Source: Comamonadaceae bacterium (GTDB lineage Bacteria; Pseudomonadota; Gammaproteobacteria; Burkholderiales; Burkholderiaceae_C). From it: DNA of 54,827 nt. Below, piece by piece: positions 1 to 8,936 of the stretch (position 1 is the first letter of the stretch; each line of letters opens with the position of its first letter). The position numbers were made by a program, and so were the translations under genes. The stretch is taken from positions 1 to 54,827 of the forward strand of contig CANFSO010000002.1 in assembly GCA_947449895.1 (NCBI GenBank), read 5' to 3'. The notes under the pieces are model-generated. The model had not been told where the DNA came from and searched no databases. It saw nothing but the letters and a program-made list of their open reading frames with translations.

Positions 1-908
1 CGCGCCAAGGCGGGCTTGAGCATGTTGCCGGCGTCCATCGCGCCCTCGCCCTTGCCGGCGCCGACCATGGTGTGCAACTCGTCAATGAAAACAATGGTCT
101 GGCCTTCGTCTTTGGCAAGTTCTTTCAGCACGGTTTTCAGGCGTTCTTCAAACTCACCGCGAAACTTGGCGCCTGCCAAGAGCGCAGCCATGTCGAGTGA
201 CAGCACGCGCTTGCCTTTGAGCGAGTCCGGCACTTCACCGGCGACGATGCGCTGCGCCAAGCCTTCGACAATCGCGGTCTTGCCGACGCCCGGTTCACCG
301 ATCAGCACCGGGTTGTTTTTGGTCCGGCGCTGCAACACTTGAATGGCCCGCCGGATTTCATCGTCACGACCAATCACCGGGTCGAGCTTGCCCATGCGGG
401 CGCGCTCGGTCAGGTCCATGGTGTATTTTTTGAGAGCTTCGCGCTGGCCTTCGGCCTCTGGATTGTTGACGGTTTGACCGCCGCGCACCGCTTCAATCGC
501 GGCTTCCAGCGACTTGCGGGTCATGCCATTGCCTTGCGCGACCTTGCCAGCGTCACTCTTGCTGTCAGTCAGCGCCAGCAAGAAAAGCTCGCCAGCTATG
601 AATTGATCGCCGCGTTTAATGGCTTCTTTCTCAGTCGCTTGCAGCAGCTTGCCCAGCTCCGCACTGATCTGGATTTGCTCTTGCCCTTGCACTTGTGGCA
701 ACTTCTTGACGGCCGCGTCGGTGGCCGTCTGCAGCGCAGACATGTTGACGCCCGCGCGTTGCAGCAAGGCGCGAGGCCCTTCTTCTTGGCGCAGCATTGC
801 TGACAGCAGGTGCAGCGGTTCAATGTAGCCGTGGTCGTTGCCCAAAGCCAAGGACTGGGCGTCGCTCAAGGCTTCTTGAAACTTCGTTGTGAGTTTGTCT
901 TGTCGCAT
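1..908 (-). CDS. clpB: ATP-dependent disaggregase ClpB, N-terminal part (cut by window edge)
   Basis: Hsp100 AAA+ chaperone that pulls polypeptides out of aggregates together with DnaK. About 302 codons are visible. They hold the N domain (starts [14 protein letters not shown]) and the first part of AAA domain 1, with Walker [10 protein letters not shown] and Walker [11 protein letters not shown]. The frame stays open to position 1, so the rest of the gene lies outside the window. The start is the ATG at 906-908. A heat-shock-like promoter can be proposed just upstream (935-965). The family assignment is secure; completeness of the gene cannot be judged. Confidence 0.96.
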   Translation of the reverse strand, partial: MRQDKLTTKFQEALSDAQSLALGNDHGYIEPLHLLSAMLRQEEGPRALLQRAGVNMSALQTATDAAVKKLPQVQGQEQIQISAELGKLLQATEKEAIKRGDQFIAGELFLLALTDSKSDAGKVAQGNGMTRKSLEAAIEAVRGGQTVNNPEAEGQREALKKYTMDLTERARMGKLDPVIGRDDEIRRAIQVLQRRTKNNPVLIGEPGVGKTAIVEGLAQRIVAGEVPDSLKGKRVLSLDMAALLAGAKFRGEFEERLKTVLKELAKDEGQTIVFIDELHTMVGAGKGEGAMDAGNMLKPALA

Positions 909-934
909 GCTGACTCCGAAAAAATAGTACGTCT

Positions 935-965
935 ATTTGCGGGGGCTTTCTTACTTTTTCAATAG
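935..965 (-). promoter_or_regulatory. possible sigma-32 heat-shock promoter of clpB
   Basis: On the minus strand the clpB leader has CTATTGAAA, a 12-base spacer counted from TTGAAA, then CCCCGCAAAT. This resembles the sigma-32 pattern CTTGAAA / CCCCATNT, but the -10 box departs from consensus after CCCC and the spacer is slightly short. The position directly upstream of a heat-shock gene is the main support. It is a prediction only. Confidence 0.4.
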
Positions 966-1026
966 CTCCCAACTGAAAACGTAACAGTCGTGCTTTCAAG
1001 CAGAGCTTGACCCTAAAATTAAGGTC

Positions 1027-1620
1027 ATGAAAATCCACCAAGTTTGCGTTAGCTACAACCATGAGCACGACCGCTTTTTGGTACGCATCAACACCCGTAG
1101 CGATGAAGAGGTTCGATTTTGGTTCACTCGCCGATTGACCTTGGCACTGCTGCCGCTGCTTGAAATAGCATCGGCCGAACAAATCTCGCGTCAAATGAGT
1201 CCGCCAAATCTAGCGGCACCGTTTAGCGAGCAACGCCGCCAGATGCTGGAGAATTTTCAGCATGAAGCTGCCAGCTATAAGAGCGACTTCAAAACACCGT
1301 ACCGCGAAAAACTCACATCACTGCCGCTGGGCGATGAGCCCATGTTGGTGACTGAAGTCAAGATGACGCCGCTGGCAGGTGGTGAACTTGAACTCAATAT
1401 CCTTGAAAAACTCGCTGAAAAATCTCGAAGCTTTCAAATCAAGCTAGACGCGCAGCTGTCTCGTGGCCTGGTTTCATTGTTGAATCAAGCCTTGATCAGT
1501 TCGAATTGGCTGGAAAACGATATAGGTGTGGCGGTCAAAATCAATGCAGTCAAGACCGCTCAAGAGCATGAGCCATTAGCCCTTGGGCTCGACGCGAACA
1601 AGCCGCGCTACTTGAACTAA
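1027..1620 (+). CDS. conserved hypothetical protein next to clpB
   Basis: A 197-residue soluble protein that I do not recognise. It has no signal peptide or membrane segment. The N-terminal half is mixed alpha/beta with a basic stretch near residues 30-40 (FWFTRRLTLALLPLLE). The C-terminal half contains a glutamate-rich region around KMTPLAGGELELNILEKLAEK. It diverges from clpB with 118 bases between the starts and ends convergently with the monooxygenase gene, sharing 4 bases. Codon use looks like that of the neighbours, so it is probably a real gene. No function can be assigned. Confidence 0.8.
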   Translation: MKIHQVCVSYNHEHDRFLVRINTRSDEEVRFWFTRRLTLALLPLLEIASAEQISRQMSPPNLAAPFSEQRRQMLENFQHEAASYKSDFKTPYREKLTSLPLGDEPMLVTEVKMTPLAGGELELNILEKLAEKSRSFQIKLDAQLSRGLVSLLNQALISSNWLENDIGVAVKINAVKTAQEHEPLALGLDANKPRYLN

Positions 1621-2885
1621 GCCTTCAGCGATTCAAGCGAAAACCCAGCCACTTGTTTGTAGTGGTCGGAAATCGCCCGCAACTCATCCTGGCTGATGAG
1701 GTCATCGATGTTTGAAAACGGTTTTCCGCCACTGAGTTCATCGGCCTTCATGATGATGAAGTCTGGCGGCGTTGCTCTGTTGGTGAGCACAATTTTGGCG
1801 GTAGGAGCAAGGCGCAGGGTCTCATAGCTTTTAAGTGCCAACTGCGGATCGTTTGTTTTCGACAATTCATCCGCCAGTGTGCGGGCGTCAATCAGGGCCT
1901 GTGCCGAGCCGTTGGAACCGCGCGGGTACATCGGGTGAGCGGCGTCGCCCATAAATGTGATGCGACCAAATGTCCATTGCGACACCGGATCTTTGTCGAC
2001 CATCGGATATTCAAGAATTTGCTCAGCATTGGCTATCAACGCCGGCACATCAAGCCAGTCAAATTTCCAATCTTTGAAGATATCCAAAAAGTCTGCAGCC
2101 TTGCCTGACTGGTTCCAGTCGTTCATCGCAGCCGAGTCGCGCTGGATCTCTGCCATCCAATTGATGAGCTGGTTACCGTCGGCGTCGATGTTGTCGACAA
2201 TGGGGTAGATCACCATCTTGCCGGTCTCGATAGAGCCAACCCGCATGTAACTTTTACCCGTCAATATGGGCTTGTGCTTGGTCACACCACGCCAAGTGTT
2301 GATGCCTGAGAAAGCCATTTTCTCGTTTGGGTAAAACTGCTTGCGAATGGCCGAGTTGATGCCATCACAAGCCACTACCACGTCAGCGCGCACGGAGGGT
2401 AGAGAAGTGCCTGTGGCGGGATCGACAAAATGAACTGTAGCACCGGCTTCGTCTTGGTCAACGCCCACGCAACGATGACCGGTATGGATGTGTTTCTCGC
2501 CTATTTGTGCGACTGTTTCGTCAAACAAAATGCGGTGCAACTTGCCCCTGTGGATGCCAACCTCAGGCACTGAGTACCCGGCATGACGACCGCGTGGTTC
2601 ACTGTAGATGTACTGACCATAACGGTTAAAAAAGACACTCTCGAGGTTTTCAATCCCTGCCGCCTCTAGCTTGTCTTGTACACCCAGAGCGGCCAGTTCA
2701 CGCATCCCGTGGGGCAAGAGCGTGATGCCAACGCCCAATTCCTTTATCTCGGGAACCGATTCATAAATCTCGCAGCTGAGCCCCTTGCGCTTGAGACCCA
2801 GCGCCAATGCTAGGCCGGCAATGCCGCCACCAACGATGGCGATATTGATCTGTTTAGACATGCTGTTGACTGGCTGTGTACTCAC
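1617..2885 (-). CDS. FAD-dependent aromatic-ring monooxygenase (group A flavoprotein)
   Basis: A 422-residue protein with the three signatures of class A flavin hydroxylases: an N-terminal FAD/NADH motif (AIVGGGIAGLALALGL), a central DG motif (VVACDGINSAIRK), and the ribityl-binding GD motif (ITFMGDAAHPMYPRGSNG). The family (salicylate hydroxylase, PhzS, 3-hydroxybenzoate hydroxylase) adds OH to activated aromatic rings using NAD(P)H and O2. The substrate cannot be read from the sequence. The start is the GTG at 2885, preceded by GGAG at 6 bases; the ATG 24 bases downstream has no ribosome site. It is the last gene of the minus-strand catabolic operon and lies beside a phenolic-acid decarboxylase homologue, which suggests hydroxylation of a decarboxylated phenol. 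Confidence 0.9.
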   Translation of the reverse strand: MSTQPVNSMSKQINIAIVGGGIAGLALALGLKRKGLSCEIYESVPEIKELGVGITLLPHGMRELAALGVQDKLEAAGIENLESVFFNRYGQYIYSEPRGRHAGYSVPEVGIHRGKLHRILFDETVAQIGEKHIHTGHRCVGVDQDEAGATVHFVDPATGTSLPSVRADVVVACDGINSAIRKQFYPNEKMAFSGINTWRGVTKHKPILTGKSYMRVGSIETGKMVIYPIVDNIDADGNQLINWMAEIQRDSAAMNDWNQSGKAADFLDIFKDWKFDWLDVPALIANAEQILEYPMVDKDPVSQWTFGRITFMGDAAHPMYPRGSNGSAQALIDARTLADELSKTNDPQLALKSYETLRLAPTAKIVLTNRATPPDFIIMKADELSGGKPFSNIDDLISQDELRAISDHYKQVAGFSLESLKA

Positions 2886-2961
2886 TGCTGACTCCGGTTT
2901 AGATTGTTAGCATACACACAATCTAAGCTTTTTTGCAGCCCGCCTTCACAATTTCAACACA

Positions 2962-3942
2962 TCAATCAGCCTTGATCACGTTGCGCTTGATCACGCCCCC
3001 CCAACGGACGTAGTCTTGCTTGACGATGGTGCTCAGCTCTGCTGTTGTGGAGGACACCGCATCTAACCCAGCCTTGGCCAAGACGGAGCGAACTTCAGGC
3101 AACTTCATGATGGCGGCGATCTCCGTATTCAGGCGATTGATGACTGTAGAAGGCGTGCGGTTAGGAACAAAGAAGGCGTACCACATGTCGACGTTGACGT
3201 CATTCACACCGAGCTCTTGAAAAGTAGCCACATTCGGGGCGACCGGATTACGGGCGGGGCCACCCACCGCCAGCGCGATCAATTTGCCGCTACTGACAAA
3301 ACCCTGCGCCACGTGAATCGGCAAAAATCCAACCATCAGTTCGCCACCGAGCAAATCAGCCACATAACCGGCGGTGCCCTTGTACGGCACGTGCAGCATG
3401 GAGAGCTGAGTCTTGCTTTTGAGCAGTTCCATGGCCATGTGGTGCGGCGTCCCAATGCCGGGAGAACCATAGGTCACGTCGCCGGGCTTGGCTTTAGCCA
3501 TGGCGATAAATTCTTGAAGGGACTTGAGGCCCGTCTTCGGGTTGGCCACAAGCATCAGCGTGCCATAGGCCGCCATAGAAACGGAAGAAAAATCATTGAC
3601 CGGGTCAAAAGGCACGTTTTGATATAGCTGCGAAGCCATCAACATGGTGTTCGCGCCCATCAGCAAGGTGTAGCCGTCTGGCGTTGCCTTGGCCACCATG
3701 TCTGCACCGATGTTGCCACTGGCACCAGGCGTGTTTTGCACAATCACAGGCTGACCTAGGCGTTCACTGAGCTTAGGTGAGACGGTACGGGCAATTGTGT
3801 CCATGCCGGTGCCCGGCGTGAATGGCACGACGATTTTGAGGGTCTGGCCTGGCCAAGTCTGAGCTTGGGCACTGAATTGACCAAAGCCAACCAACGCAAT
3901 GGACAACCCGCCTAAAAGGAAACGTAGTTTATGAGTGATCAT
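2962..3942 (-). CDS. Bug/TctC-family periplasmic solute-binding protein (first copy)
   Basis: A 326-residue tripartite tricarboxylate transporter receptor. It has a Sec signal peptide (residues 1 to about 27, cut after AQA) and then the family start QTWPGQTLKIVVPFTPGTG. Also present are the conserved NTPGASGNIGADMVAKATPDGYTL-type segment and HVPYKGTAGY. Bug proteins bind carboxylates in the periplasm. No TctA or TctB membrane gene is nearby, so it either serves a transporter elsewhere or acts as a sensor ligand carrier. Only 8 bases separate it from the upstream decarboxylase gene, so they are co-transcribed. Confidence 0.93.
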   Translation of the reverse strand: MITHKLRFLLGGLSIALVGFGQFSAQAQTWPGQTLKIVVPFTPGTGMDTIARTVSPKLSERLGQPVIVQNTPGASGNIGADMVAKATPDGYTLLMGANTMLMASQLYQNVPFDPVNDFSSVSMAAYGTLMLVANPKTGLKSLQEFIAMAKAKPGDVTYGSPGIGTPHHMAMELLKSKTQLSMLHVPYKGTAGYVADLLGGELMVGFLPIHVAQGFVSSGKLIALAVGGPARNPVAPNVATFQELGVNDVNVDMWYAFFVPNRTPSTVINRLNTEIAAIMKLPEVRSVLAKAGLDAVSSTTAELSTIVKQDYVRWGGVIKRNVIKAD

Positions 3943-3950
3943 GATTTTCT

Positions 3951-5003
3951 TCAGCGAATTTTGAAAACTGTTTCGGCATTTGTCTGGAAGAACATTTTTT
4001 TGTCTTCCGCGCTCATGGTCATGTTATCCAGTGCAATGACCTCGTCAACCTGATGTTGATAGGGGTAATCCATCGCATAAAGAACGCGGTCAACACCCAT
4101 CACCTGCTGTGCAAACTTAATGGCCGGCTCCCAAGCCACACCGCTGTTGGTGATGTAAAAATTCTCGCGCAGGTAGTCGCTGGGTTTTTTCTGGATCGGC
4201 TTCATACTGTCATAGCGCTGAGACGCCACGGTAGCGCGGTGCATGTAGTCAAGGCGGTACATCCAAAACGGCAGCGCCTCGCCCATGTGACCAATGATCA
4301 TCTTGAGTTTTGGAAAGCGGTCAAACACCCCAGCGGTGATGATGCGCATGGCATGCAGGCCAGTCTCTACCCCAAAGCCGTAGATGGCGCCATCAAGACC
4401 GCATTCCTGGAACGGCTGAAGCATGTTCTTAGGGAGCGAATTAGGGTGCAGGTAAATCGGCGTGTCGTGCGCTTCAGCAGCGGCAAAAATATCCCAGAAT
4501 TTAGGGTCAGACAAATACTCGCCCTGCGTGTGCGAGTTGATAACGACCGAGTGAATGCCCAACTTGTTGACGCCACGTTCAATCTCCTTAGCCGCAGCTT
4601 GAGGATCCTGTGGTGCCACCGTCAGCATGCCAACGAAACGCGTCGGATGCCGGCGAATAGCATCTGCCAAAAAGTCATTGGCTACTATGGCATAGGCTAC
4701 CGCATCCGCCTTTTCCATCACCTGTACGCCGGGCGAGGTGAGTGCGAGAACCTGCTTGTCAATACCGCATTCGTCCATGTGTTGGAGGCGCAAATCGTCC
4801 AGATCAGTCAAGCAACGAATGATGTGTTGAGCACGTGCGCTAGGGCTGCTCATGTAAAAACCGATCAAACCTTTGAAGCCGGGATCGACATCTCCTTTTT
4901 CAAGCAGTTTCTTGTAGATGCCCATCATTTCAGGCGGGGCAAAAGCTTCTTCTGTCGCGATTCTCTGGTAGTCACTTGATTTTGGATGCATGGTTGATTT
5001 CAT
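3951..5003 (-). CDS. LigW-like metal-dependent aromatic acid decarboxylase (amidohydrolase superfamily)
   Basis: A 350-residue amidohydrolase-2 protein. It resembles, from memory, 5-carboxyvanillate decarboxylase LigW over its full length (RIATEEAF, INSHTQG, FGVETGLHAMR, GHMGEALPFWMYRLDYMH, ITNSGVAWEPAIKF, YAMDYPYQ). The expected metal and catalytic residues are present: Glu19 in TEEAF replacing the usual HxH, His186 in YLHPNS, His239 in GHMGE and Asp312 in AMDYPY. Arg250 could bind the carboxylate. Related enzymes (gamma-resorcylate and salicylate decarboxylases) remove CO2 without a redox cofactor. The true substrate is unknown; a hydroxylated benzoate with a phenolic OH is the likely class. 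It sits between the two Bug genes in the operon. Confidence 0.88.
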   Translation of the reverse strand: MKSTMHPKSSDYQRIATEEAFAPPEMMGIYKKLLEKGDVDPGFKGLIGFYMSSPSARAQHIIRCLTDLDDLRLQHMDECGIDKQVLALTSPGVQVMEKADAVAYAIVANDFLADAIRRHPTRFVGMLTVAPQDPQAAAKEIERGVNKLGIHSVVINSHTQGEYLSDPKFWDIFAAAEAHDTPIYLHPNSLPKNMLQPFQECGLDGAIYGFGVETGLHAMRIITAGVFDRFPKLKMIIGHMGEALPFWMYRLDYMHRATVASQRYDSMKPIQKKPSDYLRENFYITNSGVAWEPAIKFAQQVMGVDRVLYAMDYPYQHQVDEVIALDNMTMSAEDKKMFFQTNAETVFKIR

Positions 5004-5039
5004 TGTTAGCTTCTTAAAGGGTGATTCTTAAATGCTGCG

Positions 5040-6008
5040 TTAATTCACTTTGATGTTGTTGTCGATGGCCAGTTGCCGCCAGACTGGGATTTCAGTGGCG
5101 ATGATTTTCGAGAACTCTTCAGACGTATTGCTCATGGGAATCACAGACATGCCAATCATTCTTTTTTGCACGTCCGGCATGGCCACCACTTTGGCAACCC
5201 CCGCTTCGAGCGTCTTGATGATTTCGGCCGGCGTGCCAGCAGGTGCGAGCAAGCCGATCCAAAGTGAAGCCTTCAGGTCAACGCCCAGTTCCGTCAACGT
5301 TGGAACGTTTGGATAGTCTTTCATCCGTGTGGCCGACGTGACTGCCAGCGCCTTGACACGGCCGCTTTGCATACCGATGTAAGCCGGCCCAGCATCAGCC
5401 AGCGTCATCGTCACATCTCCGGCCATGACGGCAGTGACGGAATCGTTTGCACCTTTGTAGGGAATGTGCAAAAACTTCGCACCGGTCTTCTTATTGAACA
5501 ACTCGGTGATCAACTGAAACGATGCGGAGCTGGCGCCGTAGTTGGCTTTGTCGGGATTTTGCTGTGACTGACTGACCAGTTCTTGCAGGCTTTTAGCCGG
5601 ATTTTTAATGTTCACGAGTAATACCAACGGTGACTCACTGACAAACGAAATAGGCGTGAAGTCCTGCGGCGTGTAGGGCAGCTTGGTGTAAATCGCATGG
5701 TTAAAAATCATCGGGCCGGGCGCACCCATCATCAGCGTGTAGCCATCGGCCTTGGCCTTGGCGACAAAGGTGCTGGCAACAATGGCGCCCACGCTGGGTC
5801 GGTTTTCAACGATCACCGGTTGCCCGAGCACTCCGGGAAGTTTTTCCGACAAGATACGGGCCATGACATCGACACCCCCGCCAGCAGAATAGCCCACCAC
5901 GATAGTGACGGGTTTGCTTGGATAGTCGGCAGCAGTGGCGGTAAACGGCACAGATGTCAGCGCAGCCACCACACAATAAGCAAGTCGAATTTTTTGTTTG
6001 ATCGGCAT
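5040..6008 (-). CDS. Bug/TctC-family periplasmic solute-binding protein (second copy)
   Basis: A 322-residue tripartite tricarboxylate receptor. The signal peptide ends near residue 26 (TATA|ADYPSKPV). The family motifs VGYSAGGGVDVMAR, ADGYTLMMG and LHIPYKGANDS follow. It is clearly diverged from the other copy at 2962-3942, so this is not a recent duplication. The start ATG has a good AGGAG site just upstream. It lies between the TPP enzyme and the decarboxylase genes. Two distinct receptors in one operon suggest two related ligands, or one for uptake and one for sensing; that is inference. Confidence 0.93.
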   Translation of the reverse strand: MPIKQKIRLAYCVVAALTSVPFTATAADYPSKPVTIVVGYSAGGGVDVMARILSEKLPGVLGQPVIVENRPSVGAIVASTFVAKAKADGYTLMMGAPGPMIFNHAIYTKLPYTPQDFTPISFVSESPLVLLVNIKNPAKSLQELVSQSQQNPDKANYGASSASFQLITELFNKKTGAKFLHIPYKGANDSVTAVMAGDVTMTLADAGPAYIGMQSGRVKALAVTSATRMKDYPNVPTLTELGVDLKASLWIGLLAPAGTPAEIIKTLEAGVAKVVAMPDVQKRMIGMSVIPMSNTSEEFSKIIATEIPVWRQLAIDNNIKVN

Positions 6009-6085
6009 TTTTGTCTCCTAGTTAAAACCGCTTGTGTCGAACGCTCTTGTTGGCGCGTGAACTTTCATGTCGAACTGACTCGCGC

Positions 6086-7834
6086 TTATTGCAGTCCGAT
6101 CTGTACATTGAGCACTGCGGCCTGTCCGGCATCCACCGCTGTGAGGCATCGTGCAATGGCCGCTTCGACCTCGCCTGGCTCACGAACACACTCACCATAA
6201 GCACCAAAGGCTTCAGCCACTTTTTCAAAGTGTCTGTCCGCGCTCTGCAGGCGTGCGTGATATTCATCTGCATCGACAGCGGCACCCGCAGGATAAACAC
6301 GCAGCACGGCTTCCTTGACGGCCTGCCAACCACCGTTGTCGAGCAGCACCGTAAAAATCGGCAAGTTGTATCGCTGTGCGGTGGCGTAAACCGAGGTCGG
6401 TGTTGAGAAGTGAAACCCCCCATCGCCGACGATCTGAACAACCCTCACCTTAGGATTCGCCAGTTGTGCACCGAGCGCCATGCCCCCGCTATAACCCAAG
6501 CCGCCCCCTGCCCCGCACAGCAAAGTCAAGGGCTGGCTGCGGGGTATCTGGTTGAGCACGGCAAAGGTGTTGCGAATGGCCTCATTGATGACGATGTCCT
6601 CGGCCGCGATCAAAGCACCAAGTGCGGCGCACACATAGGCCGCTGAAATGGCACCGGACTTGCCGTGGTCATCTGCCGCACGCGCAATGCCGGCCTTGCG
6701 CTCGTTGCTAGCCGCAAGCCAACTGTCGATACGCTCAGACACTTTTTGATGAAAGGCTGCATCGGCCTTTTGACGAACGATTTGGGCTACCTGCCGCAGG
6801 ACGGCACCGCAATCGGCTTGCACGCGCATGTCCGTGGCAAAGCCCCACATCGGAAAATCTTTTTTGATGGTGTCCACGTCGATGTGCGTCCAGTGGGTGG
6901 CGCTGTTGACCTGCACAAACTTAGGCAACCATGGCACGTCCACGTCCAACAGCAGGCCGACATCTGCAGCTGCGACCGCCTTAGCCGGATCAAAGCCGCC
7001 AAAGCAAGGGGATGCGCGGTCAATGTTCATGTGGCTGGGACTGAACTCGAAGACCTGTATGCCGCACAGCAATGCGAGGTCTTCCAATGCCGCCACGGCA
7101 TCTGCCTTGCGACCGAGATAAGAGGTCACGGCCATCGGACTGTTGGCAGATAAGAGTTGTGCGGCAATGGCCTGCGCGCGCTCGTCATCAATGCCGCTGG
7201 CCTGAACCGGACCGTAGCGCTCGCCGCTGAAGCTTTGAACTTTGTCACTCGTCACGCTTTCGGCCAGTACTTCACGCGGCAAAGTCAGGTAGACCGGGCC
7301 TTGCGGGTCACTTTGCATCACCGAGTGGCCGCGCCGCAAAACTTCTTTGGCAATCACGCCGCTGGGCAGCGAATAATCCCACTTTACATAGGAGCGAACT
7401 AGGCTGGCCATGTCGAACGGGTCTTGCACAAAATGCACATAGTTATCCCGCGAGCCCGGCAACTCGCCGCGCAAGGTGTAGGGTGCTTTGCCGGCAATTA
7501 GCATCACGGGCAAACGACCGCGAAACATGTTATGCATGCCCATGGCAGCGTTGGCCGTCCCTGCGTCAACGTGCACCATAACAGCTTGGCCACGGCCAGT
7601 GACGGCAGCGTAACCAGCAGCCATGTGAATCGCGACGTTTTCATGTGGACACAGCAACATAGCTGGGTGCGAACGACCTTGCTGATCCCAACAAGCCAGT
7701 TCCTCAATGATCGAAACGTGATCCGTGCCTAAGTTGGAGAAAACATAGTCAATGCCAAGCTCCGTCAGACCTTCTAGGAAATAATGCGCGCCGCTGTGGT
7801 GAGGGACTTGACCGAGGGGTTCTTGTAAGCTCAT
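6086..7834 (-). CDS. thiamine pyrophosphate-dependent enzyme (acetolactate synthase / benzoylformate decarboxylase fold)
   Basis: A 582-residue three-domain TPP enzyme. The N-terminal PYR domain carries the activating glutamate in PHENVAIHMAAGYA. A central domain follows. The C-terminal PP domain has GDGGFHFSTPTSVYATAQ and, about 20 residues on, VLLDNGGW, which provides the metal-binding Asp and Asn of the GDG-N motif. The length fits decarboxylases and carboligases of 2-oxo acids. No feature marks it as true acetolactate synthase, no small subunit gene is present, and it lies in an aromatic-type operon. A benzoylformate- or phenylpyruvate-type decarboxylase or an aldehyde ligase is possible. 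It is the first gene of the operon, opposite the LysR regulator. Confidence 0.88.
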   Translation of the reverse strand: MSLQEPLGQVPHHSGAHYFLEGLTELGIDYVFSNLGTDHVSIIEELACWDQQGRSHPAMLLCPHENVAIHMAAGYAAVTGRGQAVMVHVDAGTANAAMGMHNMFRGRLPVMLIAGKAPYTLRGELPGSRDNYVHFVQDPFDMASLVRSYVKWDYSLPSGVIAKEVLRRGHSVMQSDPQGPVYLTLPREVLAESVTSDKVQSFSGERYGPVQASGIDDERAQAIAAQLLSANSPMAVTSYLGRKADAVAALEDLALLCGIQVFEFSPSHMNIDRASPCFGGFDPAKAVAAADVGLLLDVDVPWLPKFVQVNSATHWTHIDVDTIKKDFPMWGFATDMRVQADCGAVLRQVAQIVRQKADAAFHQKVSERIDSWLAASNERKAGIARAADDHGKSGAISAAYVCAALGALIAAEDIVINEAIRNTFAVLNQIPRSQPLTLLCGAGGGLGYSGGMALGAQLANPKVRVVQIVGDGGFHFSTPTSVYATAQRYNLPIFTVLLDNGGWQAVKEAVLRVYPAGAAVDADEYHARLQSADRHFEKVAEAFGAYGECVREPGEVEAAIARCLTAVDAGQAAVLNVQIGLQ

Positions 7835-7898
7835 GGGACTGACTTTAATTTGAATCGCTTAGCCTGCAAGAAATCATTGCGGCAGTCCGCCCATCCTA

Positions 7899-7916
7899 AT
7901 TAACTTCGAATTGAAT
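7899..7916. promoter_or_regulatory. candidate LysR operator between lysR and the catabolic operon
   Basis: In the 130-base divergent gap, ATTAACTTCGAATTGAAT is an interrupted palindrome: 14 of 18 positions agree with its reverse complement, centred on TTCGAA. It fits the T-N11-A style of LysR-type sites. It lies 49-66 bases upstream of the LysR start and 65-82 bases upstream of the TPP enzyme start, a normal place for a shared recognition site. Confidence 0.45.
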
Positions 7917-7964
7917 GACAATAGCCTGTTTTTAAGATAAACCTTTTCCAGATCGCGATGAATC

Positions 7965-8936
7965 TTGGACACATTATCCAATCTCAAGGCCTTTGTTGCC
8001 ACTGCGGATGCTGGCAGTTTTTCAGGCGCGGCGCGGCATTTGGGCCTAGTTCCCTCTGTCATCTCGAAAAGGATTGATCAGCTGGAGTGGCTTATTCGTG
8101 CACCGCTCTTCACGCGCACCACGCGCAAGCTGACGCTGACCGATGTAGGCGACCGCTACTTGCACACCGTGCGTCAGGTGCTCGGGCAGGTAGATGATGC
8201 TCTGGCTGGGATGGCCCGCGCAAGCGGGGAGCTTGAGGGCCACATTCGAGTGAAGTTGCCGACCACACTGGCTGTTTTTTACCTGAGCGACATCCTCAAT
8301 GACTTTGTAAAAACACAACCGAGGATCAGCATGGACATCGTTCTGGCTGATCGCTCCGTGAATCCGATTGAGGAAGGTTTTGACATAGCCATAGGCGCCC
8401 TGCCTGAGCTGTATGGACGGGTCCAGAACAAGCCACTGCGCTTGATGAGGCGCTACCTCTGCGCTGCACCCGCGTATTTGGAACGCATGGGCACACCGCT
8501 GCATCCGGGCGACCTCGTGGACCACCAATGCCTCGTCTTCACGACCTCTGGGGTACGTTGGGAGTTCCAGGGCCCACAAGGCCTGATGGGCATAGACGTA
8601 CGCGCCAAGCTGCGAACCAACGACGGTCTTGCGCTGTGCGAGGCGACGATTGCAGGCGCCGGCATATCTGTATTGGCTGATTACATCGCGGAAGGAGCTC
8701 TGATTTCAGGGCAGTTGGTAGAAGTCATGCAGCCCTATACCGTTCCAGATATCTGGCTGAAAGCACTGGTGCCAACGAATCGGCTTGAACTGCCTCGTGT
8801 GCGGATGCTGCTCGACTGCCTAGAGAAAAAACTCAATGCATCGATTCCATGGGACAAAATACGCCACTCACCTGAGCCTGATGCACAGCAGAAGGATGCC
8901 CTGAACGCACCGAAAGCGCCTAACGCTGTTACATGA
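7965..8936 (+). CDS. LysR-family transcriptional regulator of the catabolic operon
   Basis: A 323-residue LTTR with an N-terminal winged helix (MDTLSNLKAFVATADAGSF, then AARHLGLVPSVISKRIDQLE) and a C-terminal periplasmic-binding-like effector domain. The start must be the TTG at 7965: an in-frame TGA lies two codons upstream (7959-7961), and the first residues match the normal LTTR beginning. It is divergent from the TPP/decarboxylase/monooxygenase operon and separated by 130 bases, the classical arrangement for an LTTR controlling that operon, probably with an aromatic acid as effector. The C-terminal tail (last ~30 residues) is hydrophilic and longer than usual. Confidence 0.93.
   Translation: MDTLSNLKAFVATADAGSFSGAARHLGLVPSVISKRIDQLEWLIRAPLFTRTTRKLTLTDVGDRYLHTVRQVLGQVDDALAGMARASGELEGHIRVKLPTTLAVFYLSDILNDFVKTQPRISMDIVLADRSVNPIEEGFDIAIGALPELYGRVQNKPLRLMRRYLCAAPAYLERMGTPLHPGDLVDHQCLVFTTSGVRWEFQGPQGLMGIDVRAKLRTNDGLALCEATIAGAGISVLADYIAEGALISGQLVEVMQPYTVPDIWLKALVPTNRLELPRVRMLLDCLEKKLNASIPWDKIRHSPEPDAQQKDALNAPKAPNAVT

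Noticed and set aside
4053-4979. 308-codon open frame on the plus strand
   Set aside because: It is antisense to the LigW-like gene, whose homology and residues are clear; the reverse frame is open because of codon bias.
6086-7834. Acetolactate synthase large subunit (ilvB)
   Set aside because: There is no small subunit or ilvC neighbour, the operon is catabolic in character, and the TPP segment is not ALS-specific.
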